Assembly (NCBI RefSeq): GCF_002556545.1
Contig: NZ_CP022685.1
Span: 2,666,001 to 2,730,000 of the forward strand
DNA: 64,000 nucleotides
Source of the DNA: Streptomyces formicae
Lineage (GTDB): Bacteria; Actinomycetota; Actinomycetes; Streptomycetales; Streptomycetaceae
Direction: 5' to 3'
Part shown: positions 24,209 through 33,343 of the stretch, piece after piece
How the letters are laid out: each line of letters begins with the position of its first letter
Numbering within the stretch: position 1 is the stretch's first letter
The notes under the pieces: model-generated
What the model was told of the DNA's origin: nothing
The model's database searches: none
What the model saw: only the letters and a program-made list of their open reading frames with translations
Position numbers and translations under genes: made by a program

Positions 24209-25090
24209 ATGACGCAGCTTTCGGCTGCCCAGAACAGTGCCGACGCCCCCAGGAGCCCCGACAGCAGCAAGGCGCTGTACGGCGGCAAGGGCACCCGGCG
24301 CATCACTGTGCGCGACATCACCGCCGCCAAGGAGCGGGGCGAGAAGTGGCCCATGCTCACCGCCTACGACGCGATGACCGCGTCCGTCTTCGACGAGGCG
24401 GGCATCCCCGTCATGCTCGTCGGCGACTCGGCGGGCAACTGCCACCTCGGGTACGAGACGACCGTGCCCGTCACCCTCGACGAGATGACCATGCTGTCGG
24501 CGGCCGTCGTACGGGGCACGTCGCGTGCCCTGATCGTCGGCGACCTGCCGTTCGGCTCCTACCAGGAGGGACCGGTCCAGGCGCTCCGCTCGGCCACCCG
24601 GCTCGTCAAGGAGGCGGGCGTCGGGGCGGTCAAGCTGGAGGGCGGCGAACGCTCCCTGGCCCAGACCGAGTTGCTGGTCCAGTCCGGCATCCCCGTCATG
24701 TCCCACCTCGGCCTGACCCCGCAGTCCGTGAACACCATGGGCTACCGCGTGCAGGGCCGCGGCGACGAGGCCGCGCACCGGCTGCTGCACGACGCCAAGG
24801 CGGCGCAGGACGCGGGCGCGTTCGCGGTCGTCCTCGAACTCGTCCCCGAGGAGCTCGCGGCCGAGGTCACCCGCTCCCTGCACATCCCGACCGTCGGGAT
24901 CGGCGCGGGCGCCGGGTGCGACGCGCAGGTCCTGGTCTGGACGGACATGCTCGGCCTGACCGGCGGCAAGATGCCGCGCTTCGTCAAGCAGTACGCCGAT
25001 CTGCGGGGCGTCATGTCCGGCGCGGCCAAGGCGTTCGCCGAGGACGTGGTGGGCGGAACGTTCCCGGCGCCGGAACACGCGGTCCACTGA
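24209..25090 (+). CDS. panB: 3-methyl-2-oxobutanoate hydroxymethyltransferase
   Basis: A 293-residue cytosolic enzyme that transfers a hydroxymethyl group from methylene-tetrahydrofolate to ketoisovalerate, making ketopantoate for pantothenate and CoA. Family motifs are MLTAYDAMTA, VGDSAGNCHLGY (metal-binding Asp), VKLEGG, HLGLTPQSVN and GIGAGAGCDAQVLVWTDMLG, with the catalytic Glu in VLELVPEELA. I chose the ATG at 24209 because GAAGGAG lies 9 nt before it; an ATG at 24188 lacks this. The first 35 residues are a low-complexity tail outside the fold. A terminator follows. Confidence 0.93.
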   Translation: MTQLSAAQNSADAPRSPDSSKALYGGKGTRRITVRDITAAKERGEKWPMLTAYDAMTASVFDEAGIPVMLVGDSAGNCHLGYETTVPVTLDEMTMLSAAVVRGTSRALIVGDLPFGSYQEGPVQALRSATRLVKEAGVGAVKLEGGERSLAQTELLVQSGIPVMSHLGLTPQSVNTMGYRVQGRGDEAAHRLLHDAKAAQDAGAFAVVLELVPEELAAEVTRSLHIPTVGIGAGAGCDAQVLVWTDMLGLTGGKMPRFVKQYADLRGVMSGAAKAFAEDVVGGTFPAPEHAVH

Positions 25091-25112
25091 TTCGAGACCA
25101 TCGCGGCACCAC

Positions 25113-25146
25113 GGCAGCCCGTCGATTCCCCCGTCGACGGGCTGCC
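25113..25146 (+). terminator. Intrinsic-type terminator after panB
   Basis: GGCAGCCCGTCGA (25113-25125), an 8-nt loop and the exact complement TCGACGGGCTGCC (25134-25146), followed by TTCTTCT. This separates panB from the ABC exporter operon. Confidence 0.8.
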
Positions 25147-25208
25147 TTCTTCTCGCCTGTCGGTGGGATGTCGGTGGTTTGTCGGTGGGGGATGGCACCT
25201 TGTATTCC

Positions 25209-26237
25209 ATGACGCGAATCGACAAGAACCCCGGCGGCGCAGAGAGTGCCGTCACCGTGAGGGGACTGGTCAAGCACTACGGCGAGACCAAGGCACTGGA
25301 CGGCGTGGACCTCGACGTGCGCGAAGGCACCGTCCTCGGCGTGCTCGGGCCCAACGGCGCGGGCAAGACCACACTCGTACGCTGCCTCTCCACCCTCGTC
25401 ACCCCGGACTCGGGCACCGCCCTCGTAGCGGGGTACGACGTACTGAAGCAGCCCCGACAGCTGCGCCGCGTGATCGGCCTGACCGGCCAGTACGCGTCGG
25501 TGGACGAGAAGCTCTCGGGACGCGAGAACCTGTACATGATCGGGCGGCTGCTCGACCTGTCCCGCAAGGAGTCCAGGGCCCGCGCCGACGGCCTCCTCGA
25601 GCGGTTCTCGCTGACCGAGGCGGCCAAGCGCCCGGCGAGCACCTACTCCGGCGGCATGCGCCGCCGCCTCGACCTCGCGGCGTCGATGATCGGCAGCCCG
25701 GCCGTCCTCTACCTGGACGAGCCGACGACCGGCCTCGACCCCCGTACCCGTAACGAGGTGTGGGCCGAGGTCAAGCGCATGGTCGCCGACGGCGTCACCG
25801 TGCTGCTCACCACCCAGTACATGGAGGAGGCCGAGCAGCTGGCCTCCGAGCTGACCGTCATCGACCGCGGCAAGGTCATCGCCAACGGCGGCATCGACGA
25901 GCTCAAGGCGAAGGTCGGCGGCCGCACCCTGCGCGTCCGCCCGGCCGACCCGCTGGAGCTCCGCCCGCTGGCGAACGCGCTCGACGACCTCGGCCTGACC
26001 GGCATCGCCACCTCCACGGTGGACACCGAGACCGGCACGGTCCTGGTGCCGATCCTCAGCGACGAGCAGCTGACCGCCGTGGTCGGCGCGGTCACCGCGC
26101 GCGGCATCACGATCGGCTCGATAGCCACCGAACTGCCCAGCCTGGACGAGGTGTTCCTGTCGATCACCGGCCAGAAGGCCAGTGCTCCGCAGGACGCACG
26201 CCCCAGCGAAAAGGAACTGGAGGAGGTCGCCGTATGA
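25209..26237 (+). CDS. ABC exporter ATP-binding subunit, DrrA type
   Basis: A 342-residue ATPase from the ATG at 25209. The Walker A is GPNGAGKTT, the signature STYSGGMRRRLDLAASMI, and Walker B LYLDEPTTGLDPRTR, followed by the switch His replaced by Gln in LLTTQYMEEAE, as in DrrA/daunorubicin-type ATPases. The C-terminal DUF4162-like extension (from about 220) is also typical. It probably powers drug or metabolite export with the permease gene that overlaps it by 4 bp. No Shine-Dalgarno precedes the ATG, and a TTG at 25179 is an alternative start. Confidence 0.88.
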   Translation: MTRIDKNPGGAESAVTVRGLVKHYGETKALDGVDLDVREGTVLGVLGPNGAGKTTLVRCLSTLVTPDSGTALVAGYDVLKQPRQLRRVIGLTGQYASVDEKLSGRENLYMIGRLLDLSRKESRARADGLLERFSLTEAAKRPASTYSGGMRRRLDLAASMIGSPAVLYLDEPTTGLDPRTRNEVWAEVKRMVADGVTVLLTTQYMEEAEQLASELTVIDRGKVIANGGIDELKAKVGGRTLRVRPADPLELRPLANALDDLGLTGIATSTVDTETGTVLVPILSDEQLTAVVGAVTARGITIGSIATELPSLDEVFLSITGQKASAPQDARPSEKELEEVAV

Positions 26238-27061
26238 GCGCCACCACTCTCGCGGCCCCCCTCAAGACGGGGCAGGCCGACGCCCGCATCGGCCTGCGCG
26301 GCCATGTCAGACACACCAGCGCCCTGGTCCGCCGCAACCTGCTCTGGATCCGCCAGGACCCCGAGTCGATGTTCGACGCGGTCCTGATGCCGATCGTCTT
26401 CACGCTCCTGTTCGTGTACGTCTTCGGCGGCTCCATCGGCCAGGCGCTCGGCGGCGGTCAGGACCAGTACGTGCAGTACGTGGTGCCCGGCATGATGGCG
26501 ATGATGAGCATGAACATCGCCATGGCCGTCGGCACCGGCTTCAACCAGGACTTCCAGAACGGCATCATGGACCGCTTCAGGACCCTGCCGATCGGCCAGG
26601 GTTCGGTCCTCTTCGCCAAGATCGTGGTGGAGCTGATGCGGCTCCTCATCGCGACGACGATCATGATGATCGTCGGTGTCCTCGTGGGCTTCGACATCAC
26701 CCACTGGGGCGGCTTGTTCGCCGCCGTGGGCCTCTCCGCCCTCTTCGGCACGTCCATCATGTGGATCTTCCTGGTGCTCGGCGTCTCGATGAAGAGCGCC
26801 CAGTCGGTGCAGGCGATGGGCTTCCTGGTCCTGATGCCGCTGCAGTTCGGCTCGTCGATCTTCGCGCCGACCCAGTCGATGCCCGGCTGGCTGCAGGGCT
26901 TCACCGACTACAACCCGCTCTCCTCGCTCGCGGACTCCGCGCGCGGCCTGATGGTCGGCGGCCCCGTCGCGCACGACCTGTGGGTGACGATCGGCTGGTC
27001 GGTGGCGCTCACCCTGGTGATGGCGCCCATCGCGATCCACAAGTTCCGCACGAAGAACTGA
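26234..27061 (+). CDS. ABC-2 type exporter permease, DrrB type
   Basis: A 275-residue membrane protein with six predicted helices in the ABC-2 fold. Diagnostic stretches are the region after helix two DFQNGIMDRFRTLPIG, which contacts the ATPase, and FGSSIFAPTQSMPGWLQ with FTDYNPLSSLADSARGL near the C-terminus. The ATG at 26234 overlaps the ATPase stop (ATGA), and GGAGGAGG-like purines sit just upstream, so the pair is coupled. It exports an unknown hydrophobic compound. The downstream gene is convergent. Confidence 0.88.
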   Translation: MSATTLAAPLKTGQADARIGLRGHVRHTSALVRRNLLWIRQDPESMFDAVLMPIVFTLLFVYVFGGSIGQALGGGQDQYVQYVVPGMMAMMSMNIAMAVGTGFNQDFQNGIMDRFRTLPIGQGSVLFAKIVVELMRLLIATTIMMIVGVLVGFDITHWGGLFAAVGLSALFGTSIMWIFLVLGVSMKSAQSVQAMGFLVLMPLQFGSSIFAPTQSMPGWLQGFTDYNPLSSLADSARGLMVGGPVAHDLWVTIGWSVALTLVMAPIAIHKFRTKN

Positions 27062-27105
27062 CCGGAGCACCGGTCGGGCGACGGGCCGGGCAACCGGTCA
27101 CCGGG

Positions 27106-30100
27106 TCATCCGGACGACGCCACGACGCACAGGGCGGCGGCCTCCTCGACGGTGAGGCCGCCGCCCTGTGCGTACGCGGCGTCGTACGCCTCGTCCCCGA
27201 GCGCGGCCCGCACCGTCCCCTCCGCGTGCGCGCGGATCTCCCGCTCCATGCTGTTCGCCACGTGCGCGGGCGGCAGCTCGCGGTCGGCGACTCCCAGGAG
27301 CCTGGCGGCGTCGTCCGCGCGGGCGCCGTCCGTCGCCCCGGACAGGGCGAGCGCGGCGATCCACAGGTGGACGGCGACCATCTGCGGGGCGACCATCCGC
27401 GACAGCGGGTCGAGCGCCTTCACGAAGGCCTCGCCCACCCCGGCGACGCTCCGCGCGTACCGTCCGTCCAGCGCGTCGATCCAGGCCGTGATGCCGAGCA
27501 CGGAACTCTCGAAGACCGCGTAGCCGATGGCGCTGAACTCCATGCCGAGGAGCCGGAGATGCTCACGTGCCTCGTCGAAGCGGCCGCTGCGGCCGAGCGC
27601 GATGGTGAGGTAGATCCGCGCGGCGGGCAGCGCCTCGCCCGTGTGGTGGCGGCCGGAGTTGTCGATGACCTCCCGCAGCATCGCCTCGCCCCGCGCGAAG
27701 TCCTCCCGCTCCTCGGGCGCGTCGGTGAGGAGCGAGCCGAGGCGGGCCTTGAGCAAGGCGACCTGGGTCAGCGCGCCGACCTGTTCGGCGTACTCGACGG
27801 CGGCCCAGAAGTCCTGCGCGGCGAGGGCCAGTTCACCACGCCGCTCCCGCGCCTCGCCGCGCGCCGAGAGCGCCTCGGCGATGCCCCACACATCGCCCAG
27901 GCGCCGGAACACGCTCAGCGCCTCGTCCGCGTCGCGGATGGCGTCGCCCGACCAGTCGGTGCGGTTGGCGAGCATGTTGGCGCGCATCTGCAGGGCGGCG
28001 GCGAGCTCCCACGCGTAGCCGAACTCGCGGCAGGCGGCGACGGTCTCGTCGATGGTCTCCTGCAACAGCCCCATCTCACCGCCGAGCAGGATGGCGAAGA
28101 ACCAGAGGTTGCCGGGCGAACGACAGGTCTGCGGGAGCCCTGGGCGGTAGGCCTCCCTGATGCCGAGCAGCTTCTCCTGGGACGCGGGCGACTGCCAGTG
28201 CATCACGTCCACCTCCATGTCCATGCAGGAGAGATGGAGCAGGTGCGCGCCCCTGCGGGCCTCCACGAGGACGTCGGGGCTCATCGGCGGCGGCGCGGCC
28301 GTGCACGGTTCGTGCAGCGGGGGCGCGGGGACGACGGGCCTGGCGAACGGGTCCGGGCCCAGGGACATGACGTCGAGGGACCAGTTCCTGGTCTCCATGC
28401 GCAGACCGCGGATCTGCCAGTACCAGGAGAGCGAGAGGACGAGGCAGAGCGCCTCCTGCTCGTCCCGTGCGGCGACCGCGTGCCGCAGGGCGGTGCGCAG
28501 GTTCTCGTACTCCGCCTCGAGCCGCTCCACGGCCGCGTGCTGGCCGTGGCCGCGCAGTTCGGGATCGGTGGTCCTGGCGACCTCGCGGTAGTGCACGAGG
28601 TGCGCGCGCTCGGCCGCGGCCCGGTCCCCCGCCTCGTCGAGCCGCTCCCCCGCGTACTCCGCGACGGTCTCCAGGAGCCGGTAGCGCATGCCGCCGCCGG
28701 AGACCGGCGAAGGGGCCGCGACGACGAGGGACTTGTCGACGAGCGAGCCGAGCAGGCCGGCGACGTCGTGCGCCTCGCCCCCGGCCGCGCAGACCTCTTC
28801 CGCCGCGGTCAGGTCGCAGCCGCCCGCGAAGACCGAGAGCCTGCGCAGCACGGCCCGTTCGGGCGCGTCCAGCAGGTCCCAGGACCAGTCGACGACGGCC
28901 CGCAGGGTCTGCTGGCGGGGCAGTACCGTGCGGGCGCCGCTGGTGAGCAGCCGGAAGCGGTCGTCGAGGCGGTCGGCGATCTGGCGCGGGGTGAGCATCC
29001 GCAGCCTGGCCGCGGCCAGTTCGATGGCGAGCGGCAGACCGTCCAGACGGCGGCAGATCTCGGCGACGGCCTCGGGGTCGCCCGCCACCGCGAACCCGGG
29101 CCGCGCGGCGGCGCCGCGCTCGGCGAAGAGCCGCAGCGCGACGGGTTCGGGCAGCGGCTCGACGGGGCGGAGCAACTCGCCGGGGACGCCGAGGGGTTCG
29201 CGGCTCGTGGCCAGGACCGTGAGGCCCGGACAGCGGGCGAGGAGCTCCTCGGCGAGCCGGGCAGCCGCGTCGATGACGTGCTCGCAGTTGTCCAAGATGA
29301 TCAGCATGCGGCGGGCCGCGCAGTGCTCGACGAGCCGCGCGACGGGGTCCTCGCCGCTCCGCTCCGAGATGGCCCGCAGCTCCTCGGCACCGGCGCCGCG
29401 CAGCACGGTCTCGCGGGCGCCGAGCGCGGTGAGCACGGCGGCGGGTACGTCGTCCGGGTCCTCGACAGGCGCGAGCTCGGCCAGCCACACGCCGTCGGAC
29501 ACCTCGCCCGCCACCGTCTCCGCGGCCTCCTGCGAAAGCCGCGTCTTCCCGGCGCCACCGGGCCCGATCAACGTCACGAGCCGAGCCCGCCCGAGGTCCC
29601 CGCGCAGCGCCCCGATGTCCCCTTCCCGCCCGACGAAGGAGGTGAGCCGGGCGCGGAGGTTGCCGGGAGGGCGGGGGGCGAGGGGGCGGGGGGCGAGGGG
29701 GCGGCGAGGTCGGGGCTCGCCACTGTCGCGTACGACGGGGTCGGCCGGTGCGACGGGACCGGCCGGTGCGTCCGGGGCGGGGCCGACGACCTCGCCGACT
29801 CTCTCGTACGCACCCGCTTCGCACCCGTCCCCCCGCAGCAACTCCTGGTGCAGCGCCCGGAGTTCAGGCCCCGGATCCGTGCCGAGGCGGTCCGCGAGGA
29901 CGGTGCGGATGTCCTCGTAGGCCGCGAGTGCCTCGGCGGGGCGGCCCGCGTCACGCAGGGCGCGCAGCCGCAGGGCCTGGAGCGGTTCGTCCAGCGGCTG
30001 TCCTTCGCACAGCGCGGTGAGCTCGGGCAGCACGTACTCCGCCTCGCCGAGTGCGAGCGCCGCCGTCGCCCGCGCGCGGTGCGCGTCGACGCGGCGGGCT

Positions 30101-30546
30101 CCCCAGCGCGCGGCCTCCGCCGTGCGCTCGGGCAGGTCGGGCAGGGGCTCGCCGCTCCACAGGGCGAGCGCGTCGTCCAGGAGGGCGGCCGCCTTCGCCG
30201 CGTCGCCGTCGGCGAGGGCCCTCGTGCCCTCGCCGACGAGCCGGTCGAAGCGGAACACGTCCACGTCGTCGGGGACCGCGCACAGGCGGTAGCCGCCGTC
30301 CGCCGAGACCACCGCGCCCGCGCCGAGGGCCCTGCGGAGGCGGCCCGCCAGCGCCTGCAACGCGCCCGTCGCGTCGGCCGGGGGATCCCCGGCCCAGACC
30401 TCGTCGACCAGGACCGGGGCGGAGACGGTGCGGCCCACGCGCAGGGCGAGCACCGTGAGCAGGGCGCGCAGACGCGCGCCGCCGACGGGCAGGGCGGTGC
30501 CGTCGGGGCGCAGGGCCTGGGTGGTGCCGAGGACGCGGTAGCGCAC
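27106..30546 (-). CDS. AfsR/SARP-like regulator with BTAD, NB-ARC-type ATPase and TPR-like region
   Basis: A 1146-residue multidomain regulator. Residues 1-95 form an OmpR-like winged helix (VGGARLRALLTVLALRVGR, LVDEVWAGDPP). About 96-240 is the bacterial transcriptional activation domain. The P-loop GPGGAGKT at 328-335 and LIILDNCEHV open an AP/NB-ARC ATPase. The C-terminal half is helical and TPR-like. Such proteins activate secondary-metabolism or stress genes when ATP binding opens them. I chose the GTG at 30546 because the domain begins there; ATG at 30597 is possible. It is convergent with the DrrAB genes. A Pro/Arg-rich linker (PLAPRPLAPRPP) precedes the ATPase. Confidence 0.87.
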   Translation of the reverse strand: MRYRVLGTTQALRPDGTALPVGGARLRALLTVLALRVGRTVSAPVLVDEVWAGDPPADATGALQALAGRLRRALGAGAVVSADGGYRLCAVPDDVDVFRFDRLVGEGTRALADGDAAKAAALLDDALALWSGEPLPDLPERTAEAARWGARRVDAHRARATAALALGEAEYVLPELTALCEGQPLDEPLQALRLRALRDAGRPAEALAAYEDIRTVLADRLGTDPGPELRALHQELLRGDGCEAGAYERVGEVVGPAPDAPAGPVAPADPVVRDSGEPRPRRPLAPRPLAPRPPGNLRARLTSFVGREGDIGALRGDLGRARLVTLIGPGGAGKTRLSQEAAETVAGEVSDGVWLAELAPVEDPDDVPAAVLTALGARETVLRGAGAEELRAISERSGEDPVARLVEHCAARRMLIILDNCEHVIDAAARLAEELLARCPGLTVLATSREPLGVPGELLRPVEPLPEPVALRLFAERGAAARPGFAVAGDPEAVAEICRRLDGLPLAIELAAARLRMLTPRQIADRLDDRFRLLTSGARTVLPRQQTLRAVVDWSWDLLDAPERAVLRRLSVFAGGCDLTAAEEVCAAGGEAHDVAGLLGSLVDKSLVVAAPSPVSGGGMRYRLLETVAEYAGERLDEAGDRAAAERAHLVHYREVARTTDPELRGHGQHAAVERLEAEYENLRTALRHAVAARDEQEALCLVLSLSWYWQIRGLRMETRNWSLDVMSLGPDPFARPVVPAPPLHEPCTAAPPPMSPDVLVEARRGAHLLHLSCMDMEVDVMHWQSPASQEKLLGIREAYRPGLPQTCRSPGNLWFFAILLGGEMGLLQETIDETVAACREFGYAWELAAALQMRANMLANRTDWSGDAIRDADEALSVFRRLGDVWGIAEALSARGEARERRGELALAAQDFWAAVEYAEQVGALTQVALLKARLGSLLTDAPEEREDFARGEAMLREVIDNSGRHHTGEALPAARIYLTIALGRSGRFDEAREHLRLLGMEFSAIGYAVFESSVLGITAWIDALDGRYARSVAGVGEAFVKALDPLSRMVAPQMVAVHLWIAALALSGATDGARADDAARLLGVADRELPPAHVANSMEREIRAHAEGTVRAALGDEAYDAAYAQGGGLTVEEAAALCVVASSG
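27125..27173. terminator. 20-bp perfect hairpin inside the 3' end of the AfsR-like gene
   Basis: ACGCACAGGGCGGCGGCCTC (27125-27144), a 9-nt loop, and its exact complement (27154-27173). It lies within the last codons of the regulator gene and 64 bp beyond the stop of the convergent ABC permease gene. It could terminate the plus-strand exporter transcript. It has no T-tract, as is common for Streptomyces terminators. Confidence 0.55.
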
Positions 30547-30808
30547 GGGACCATTGTCCCTGGCTCCGGAACGGCTCACCTCCACCTCCAGGCCCATCTC
30601 CGGGGCCGCGCCCCCGTTCACCTCCACCTGCGCCTCCGCGCCTCCGCGACACCGGCGCCGCGGACTCCGTCCGGCCCGGCGCCCGCCGCCGTCGCAGCGG
30701 CCGCGCGCCTGCCGGTCCCCCCGCCGTCCCCCGCACTTCCGGCCCACCCCGGTCCCCCGTCCCTTCTCGTCTCTCCCCCGGCTCCTGCTCCCGCTCCCGC
30801 TCTCCCGC

Positions 30809-31411
30809 TCAGCCCGCGTCGTCCGGGACCTCCAGCTCCACCAGGACCCCGGTCTCGCTCCGCCGGTAGCCCGGCCCCGTCGTCGTCCGCGAGAGCTCTT
30901 CCCCCTGGAACCACTTCGGGCAGAGCTCGACCGGGCGCAGCCAGCGCTCGCCGGGCACCGGCGCGTACGTCCGCGAGCCCTCGCTCGTCTCCGCGAAGCC
31001 CTGGGTCACCACGTGGATGGCGCGGACCCTGCCGACCGTGTCGGGCCAGCGGCCGCCGTGCCGCTCCACGGAGAGCAGGCCCCTGAGCGTGGCGCGCGCG
31101 GGGCGCGGGGGCGCGTGGTTCCACGGGACCGTCACCCCGTGCGCCCGCACGACGGACGCCTCCCACGGCTCCTCGTCGTCCCCGTCCGTGTCGTCCGCCA
31201 GCCAGTCCCCCGCCAAGGAGTCGAGCGCCACCACGGGCCCCTCGATCTCGCTGAACTCCTCCTGCCAGCCGTCCATGCCGTCCCCGCCGTCCCCGCCGTC
31301 CGCCAGGACGAGCAGCGGCCACGCCACCTCGTCCCCCACCGCGAACGGGGTCCCGCAGCACTCCATCTGCCAGTCCGCGTACAGCACCTTCCACACCCCG
31401 CGCAGAGTCAT
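30809..31411 (-). CDS. DUF6578-like hypothetical protein
   Basis: A 200-residue acidic cytosolic protein without signal or membrane segments. It begins MTLRGVWKVLYADWQMECCG and contains FAVGDEVAWPLL, a pattern I associate with the actinobacterial DUF6578 group. The middle is rich in Asp and Gly (ADGGDGGDGMDG, DDTDGDDEE). No catalytic motif is visible. ATG at 31411 follows GGAGG at 9 nt. The 262-bp gap between this gene and the AfsR-like start is pyrimidine-rich and holds no ORF that I trust. Function unknown. Confidence 0.6.
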   Translation of the reverse strand: MTLRGVWKVLYADWQMECCGTPFAVGDEVAWPLLVLADGGDGGDGMDGWQEEFSEIEGPVVALDSLAGDWLADDTDGDDEEPWEASVVRAHGVTVPWNHAPPRPARATLRGLLSVERHGGRWPDTVGRVRAIHVVTQGFAETSEGSRTYAPVPGERWLRPVELCPKWFQGEELSRTTTGPGYRRSETGVLVELEVPDDAG

Positions 31412-31515
31412 GACCCCAAGCCTCCCCGGAACTCGGGGCCGAGTGCGAGACGTTTTCCGCGTGCGCCCGGTACGGTCGGGCACGCCAGGATCTCGTACGC
31501 CAGGAGCCCCGCCCC

Positions 31516-32325
31516 ATGACCACCGCCCCCGCCCGCAGCAGTGACCGGCGGATCAGCCCGGTCTTCCTGGGGATCGCCGCCGTCACGGCGGTCGCAGGAT
31601 GGGCCACCTGGACCGGCTTCGCGGACAATCCGGGTGTCGCCGTCTTCCTCTTCGTGACGGCCGCCTGGATCGTCTCGCTCTGTCTGCACGAGTACGCGCA
31701 CGCGCGCACGGCCCTGCACAGCGGCGACATCTCCATCGGCGCGAAGGGGTACTTGACGCTCAACCCGCTCAAGTACACGCACGCGCTCCTGAGCATCGTG
31801 CTGCCGGTGATCTTCGTGATCATGGGCGGCATCGGCCTGCCCGGTGGCGCGGTCTTCATCGAGCGCGGCCGGATCCGCGGCCGGTGGAAGCACAGCCTGA
31901 TCTCGGCGGCGGGCCCGCTGACGAACGTGCTGTTCGCCGTGGTGTGCACCGCGCCGTTCTGGCTCGACGCGCTCGACGGGGTGCCGGACGCGTTCCGCTA
32001 CGCGCTCGCGTTCCTCGCGCTGCTCCAGGTGACGGCGGCCATCCTGAACTCCCTGCCCGTTCCTGGCCTGGACGGGTACGGCGTGATCGAGCCCTGGCTG
32101 TCGTACAGGATCCGCCGCCAGGTGGAGCCGTTCGCGCCGTTCGGCCTGATCGCCGTCTTCGCCGTCCTGTGGCTCCCTGCGGTCAACCACGTGTTCTTCG
32201 ACGCGATCGACGCGATCCTGCGCGGGCTCGGCGTCAGCGCCGACGACAGCTACTGGGGTCAGAAGCTCTACCGGTTCTGGGACGGCTCGCAGCAGGTCCC
32301 CTCGCCCGACGGCTTCAGCCGGTAG
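31516..32325 (+). CDS. Site-2 protease family (M50) membrane metalloprotease
   Basis: A 269-residue membrane protein with about five or six helices. The zinc motif HEYAH (His58, Glu59, His62) is inside helix two, and the second conserved motif is LPVPGLDGYGV, where the Asp completes zinc coordination. This is the architecture of short, PDZ-less S2P homologues. It may cleave transmembrane regulators, but its partner is unknown. ATG at 31516 follows CAGGAG. Confidence 0.85.
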   Translation: MTTAPARSSDRRISPVFLGIAAVTAVAGWATWTGFADNPGVAVFLFVTAAWIVSLCLHEYAHARTALHSGDISIGAKGYLTLNPLKYTHALLSIVLPVIFVIMGGIGLPGGAVFIERGRIRGRWKHSLISAAGPLTNVLFAVVCTAPFWLDALDGVPDAFRYALAFLALLQVTAAILNSLPVPGLDGYGVIEPWLSYRIRRQVEPFAPFGLIAVFAVLWLPAVNHVFFDAIDAILRGLGVSADDSYWGQKLYRFWDGSQQVPSPDGFSR

Positions 32326-32338
32326 GCGCCCTTCGGCG

Positions 32339-32527
32339 TCAGCCGGTGGGCGAGGACGAGGCCCGCCGTGCCTTCTCCTGGCGCAGGTAGAACCACGCCA
32401 TGTTCGAGGAGAGCCCCGCGAGCAGCACCCAGACGATGCCCAGCCAGCTGCCCTGGACGAAGGAGATCACGGCAGCGGCGACGGCGAGCGCGCAGACCAC
32501 GAGGGCGTAGATGGCGAGGCGGGGCAT
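32339..32527 (-). CDS. Small two-helix membrane protein
   Basis: A 62-residue protein with two hydrophobic segments (about residues 4-24 and 29-47) and a basic, Ser-rich C-terminus. ATG at 32527 has a good AGGAG 8 nt upstream, and the gene fits tightly between the M50 gene and npdG, which supports it as real. I recognise no family. Its tail-to-tail position with the M50 gene leaves a 13-bp gap. Confidence 0.6.
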   Translation of the reverse strand: MPRLAIYALVVCALAVAAAVISFVQGSWLGIVWVLLAGLSSNMAWFYLRQEKARRASSSPTG

Positions 32528-32605
32528 GGGGGTCGGCTCCTGTCGGTGCAGCGTGGACGCGTACCCGTCCAGTGTCCCCCATGCCCGCCGGGGCCCCGCA
32601 CGTCC

Positions 32606-33334
32606 CTAGACGTCGGTGACCCGCAGCCCCGCGTGCGCCTTGTAGCGGCGGTTGACCGAGATCAGGTTGGCGACCAGCGACTCGACCTGGTGGGCGTTGC
32701 GCAGGCGGCCCGCGAAGACGCCCCGCATGCCGGGGATGCGGGCGGCGAGCGCCTGCACCACGTTCGTGTCGGCGCGGCTCTCGCCGAGGACCATCACGTC
32801 GGTGTCGATCTCCTCGACCGAGGCGTCCTGGAGCAGGACGGCGGAGAGGTGGTGGAAGGCGGCCGTGACCCGCGATTCGGGGAGCAGGGCGGCGGCCTGT
32901 TCGGCGGCGCTGCCCTCCTCGGGCTTGAGGGCGTACGCGCCCTTCTTGTCGAAGCCGAGCGGGTTGACGCAGTCGACGACGAGCTTGCCGGTCAGCTCTT
33001 CGCGCAGGGACTCCAGGGTCTTCCCGTGTCCCTCCCACGGCACGGCGACGATCACGATGTCGCTGCGCCGCGCGCACTCCGCGTTCCCGGCGCCCTCGAC
33101 GCCGAGGCCCAGCTCGTCGGCGGCGGTCCGCGCCCGGTTCTCGGCGCGCGAGCCGATGATCACCTTCTGCCCGGCCCTTGCGAGCCGGTAGGCGAGCCCG
33201 CGCCCCTGGTCACCGGTGCCGCCGAGCACGCCGACGACGAGGCCGGAGACGTCGGGCAGCTCCCAGGGGTCCTTGGCGGGGGCCTTCGCGGGGGCGTTCC
33301 CTGTGGCGTTCTGCGCACTGTCTGTAGAGGTCAT
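32606..33334 (-). CDS. npdG: NADPH-dependent F420 reductase
   Basis: A 242-residue Rossmann-fold enzyme that exchanges hydride between NADPH and coenzyme F420. The N-terminal nucleotide motif is VGVLGGTGDQGRGLAYRLA, with GSRAENRA specifying NADPH by its Arg/Ser. DIVIVAVPWEGH and VDCVNPLG are family segments, and AFHHLSAVLL is the F420-pocket strand. Streptomyces use F420H2 in secondary metabolism and detoxification. The first 30 residues are an Ala/Pro-rich tail outside the fold. It lies 9 bp downstream of the sialidase gene on the same strand, so the two may be co-transcribed. Confidence 0.88.
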   Translation of the reverse strand: MTSTDSAQNATGNAPAKAPAKDPWELPDVSGLVVGVLGGTGDQGRGLAYRLARAGQKVIIGSRAENRARTAADELGLGVEGAGNAECARRSDIVIVAVPWEGHGKTLESLREELTGKLVVDCVNPLGFDKKGAYALKPEEGSAAEQAAALLPESRVTAAFHHLSAVLLQDASVEEIDTDVMVLGESRADTNVVQALAARIPGMRGVFAGRLRNAHQVESLVANLISVNRRYKAHAGLRVTDV

Positions 33335-33343
33335 GGGGCGACC

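Noticed and set aside
26182..31086. A 1634-codon open frame on the plus strand
   Set aside because: It crosses the ABC permease and lies antisense to the AfsR-like gene. High GC removes stops from shadow frames; the composition is Arg/Gly/Ala-rich with no domain, and real domains occupy the other frames.
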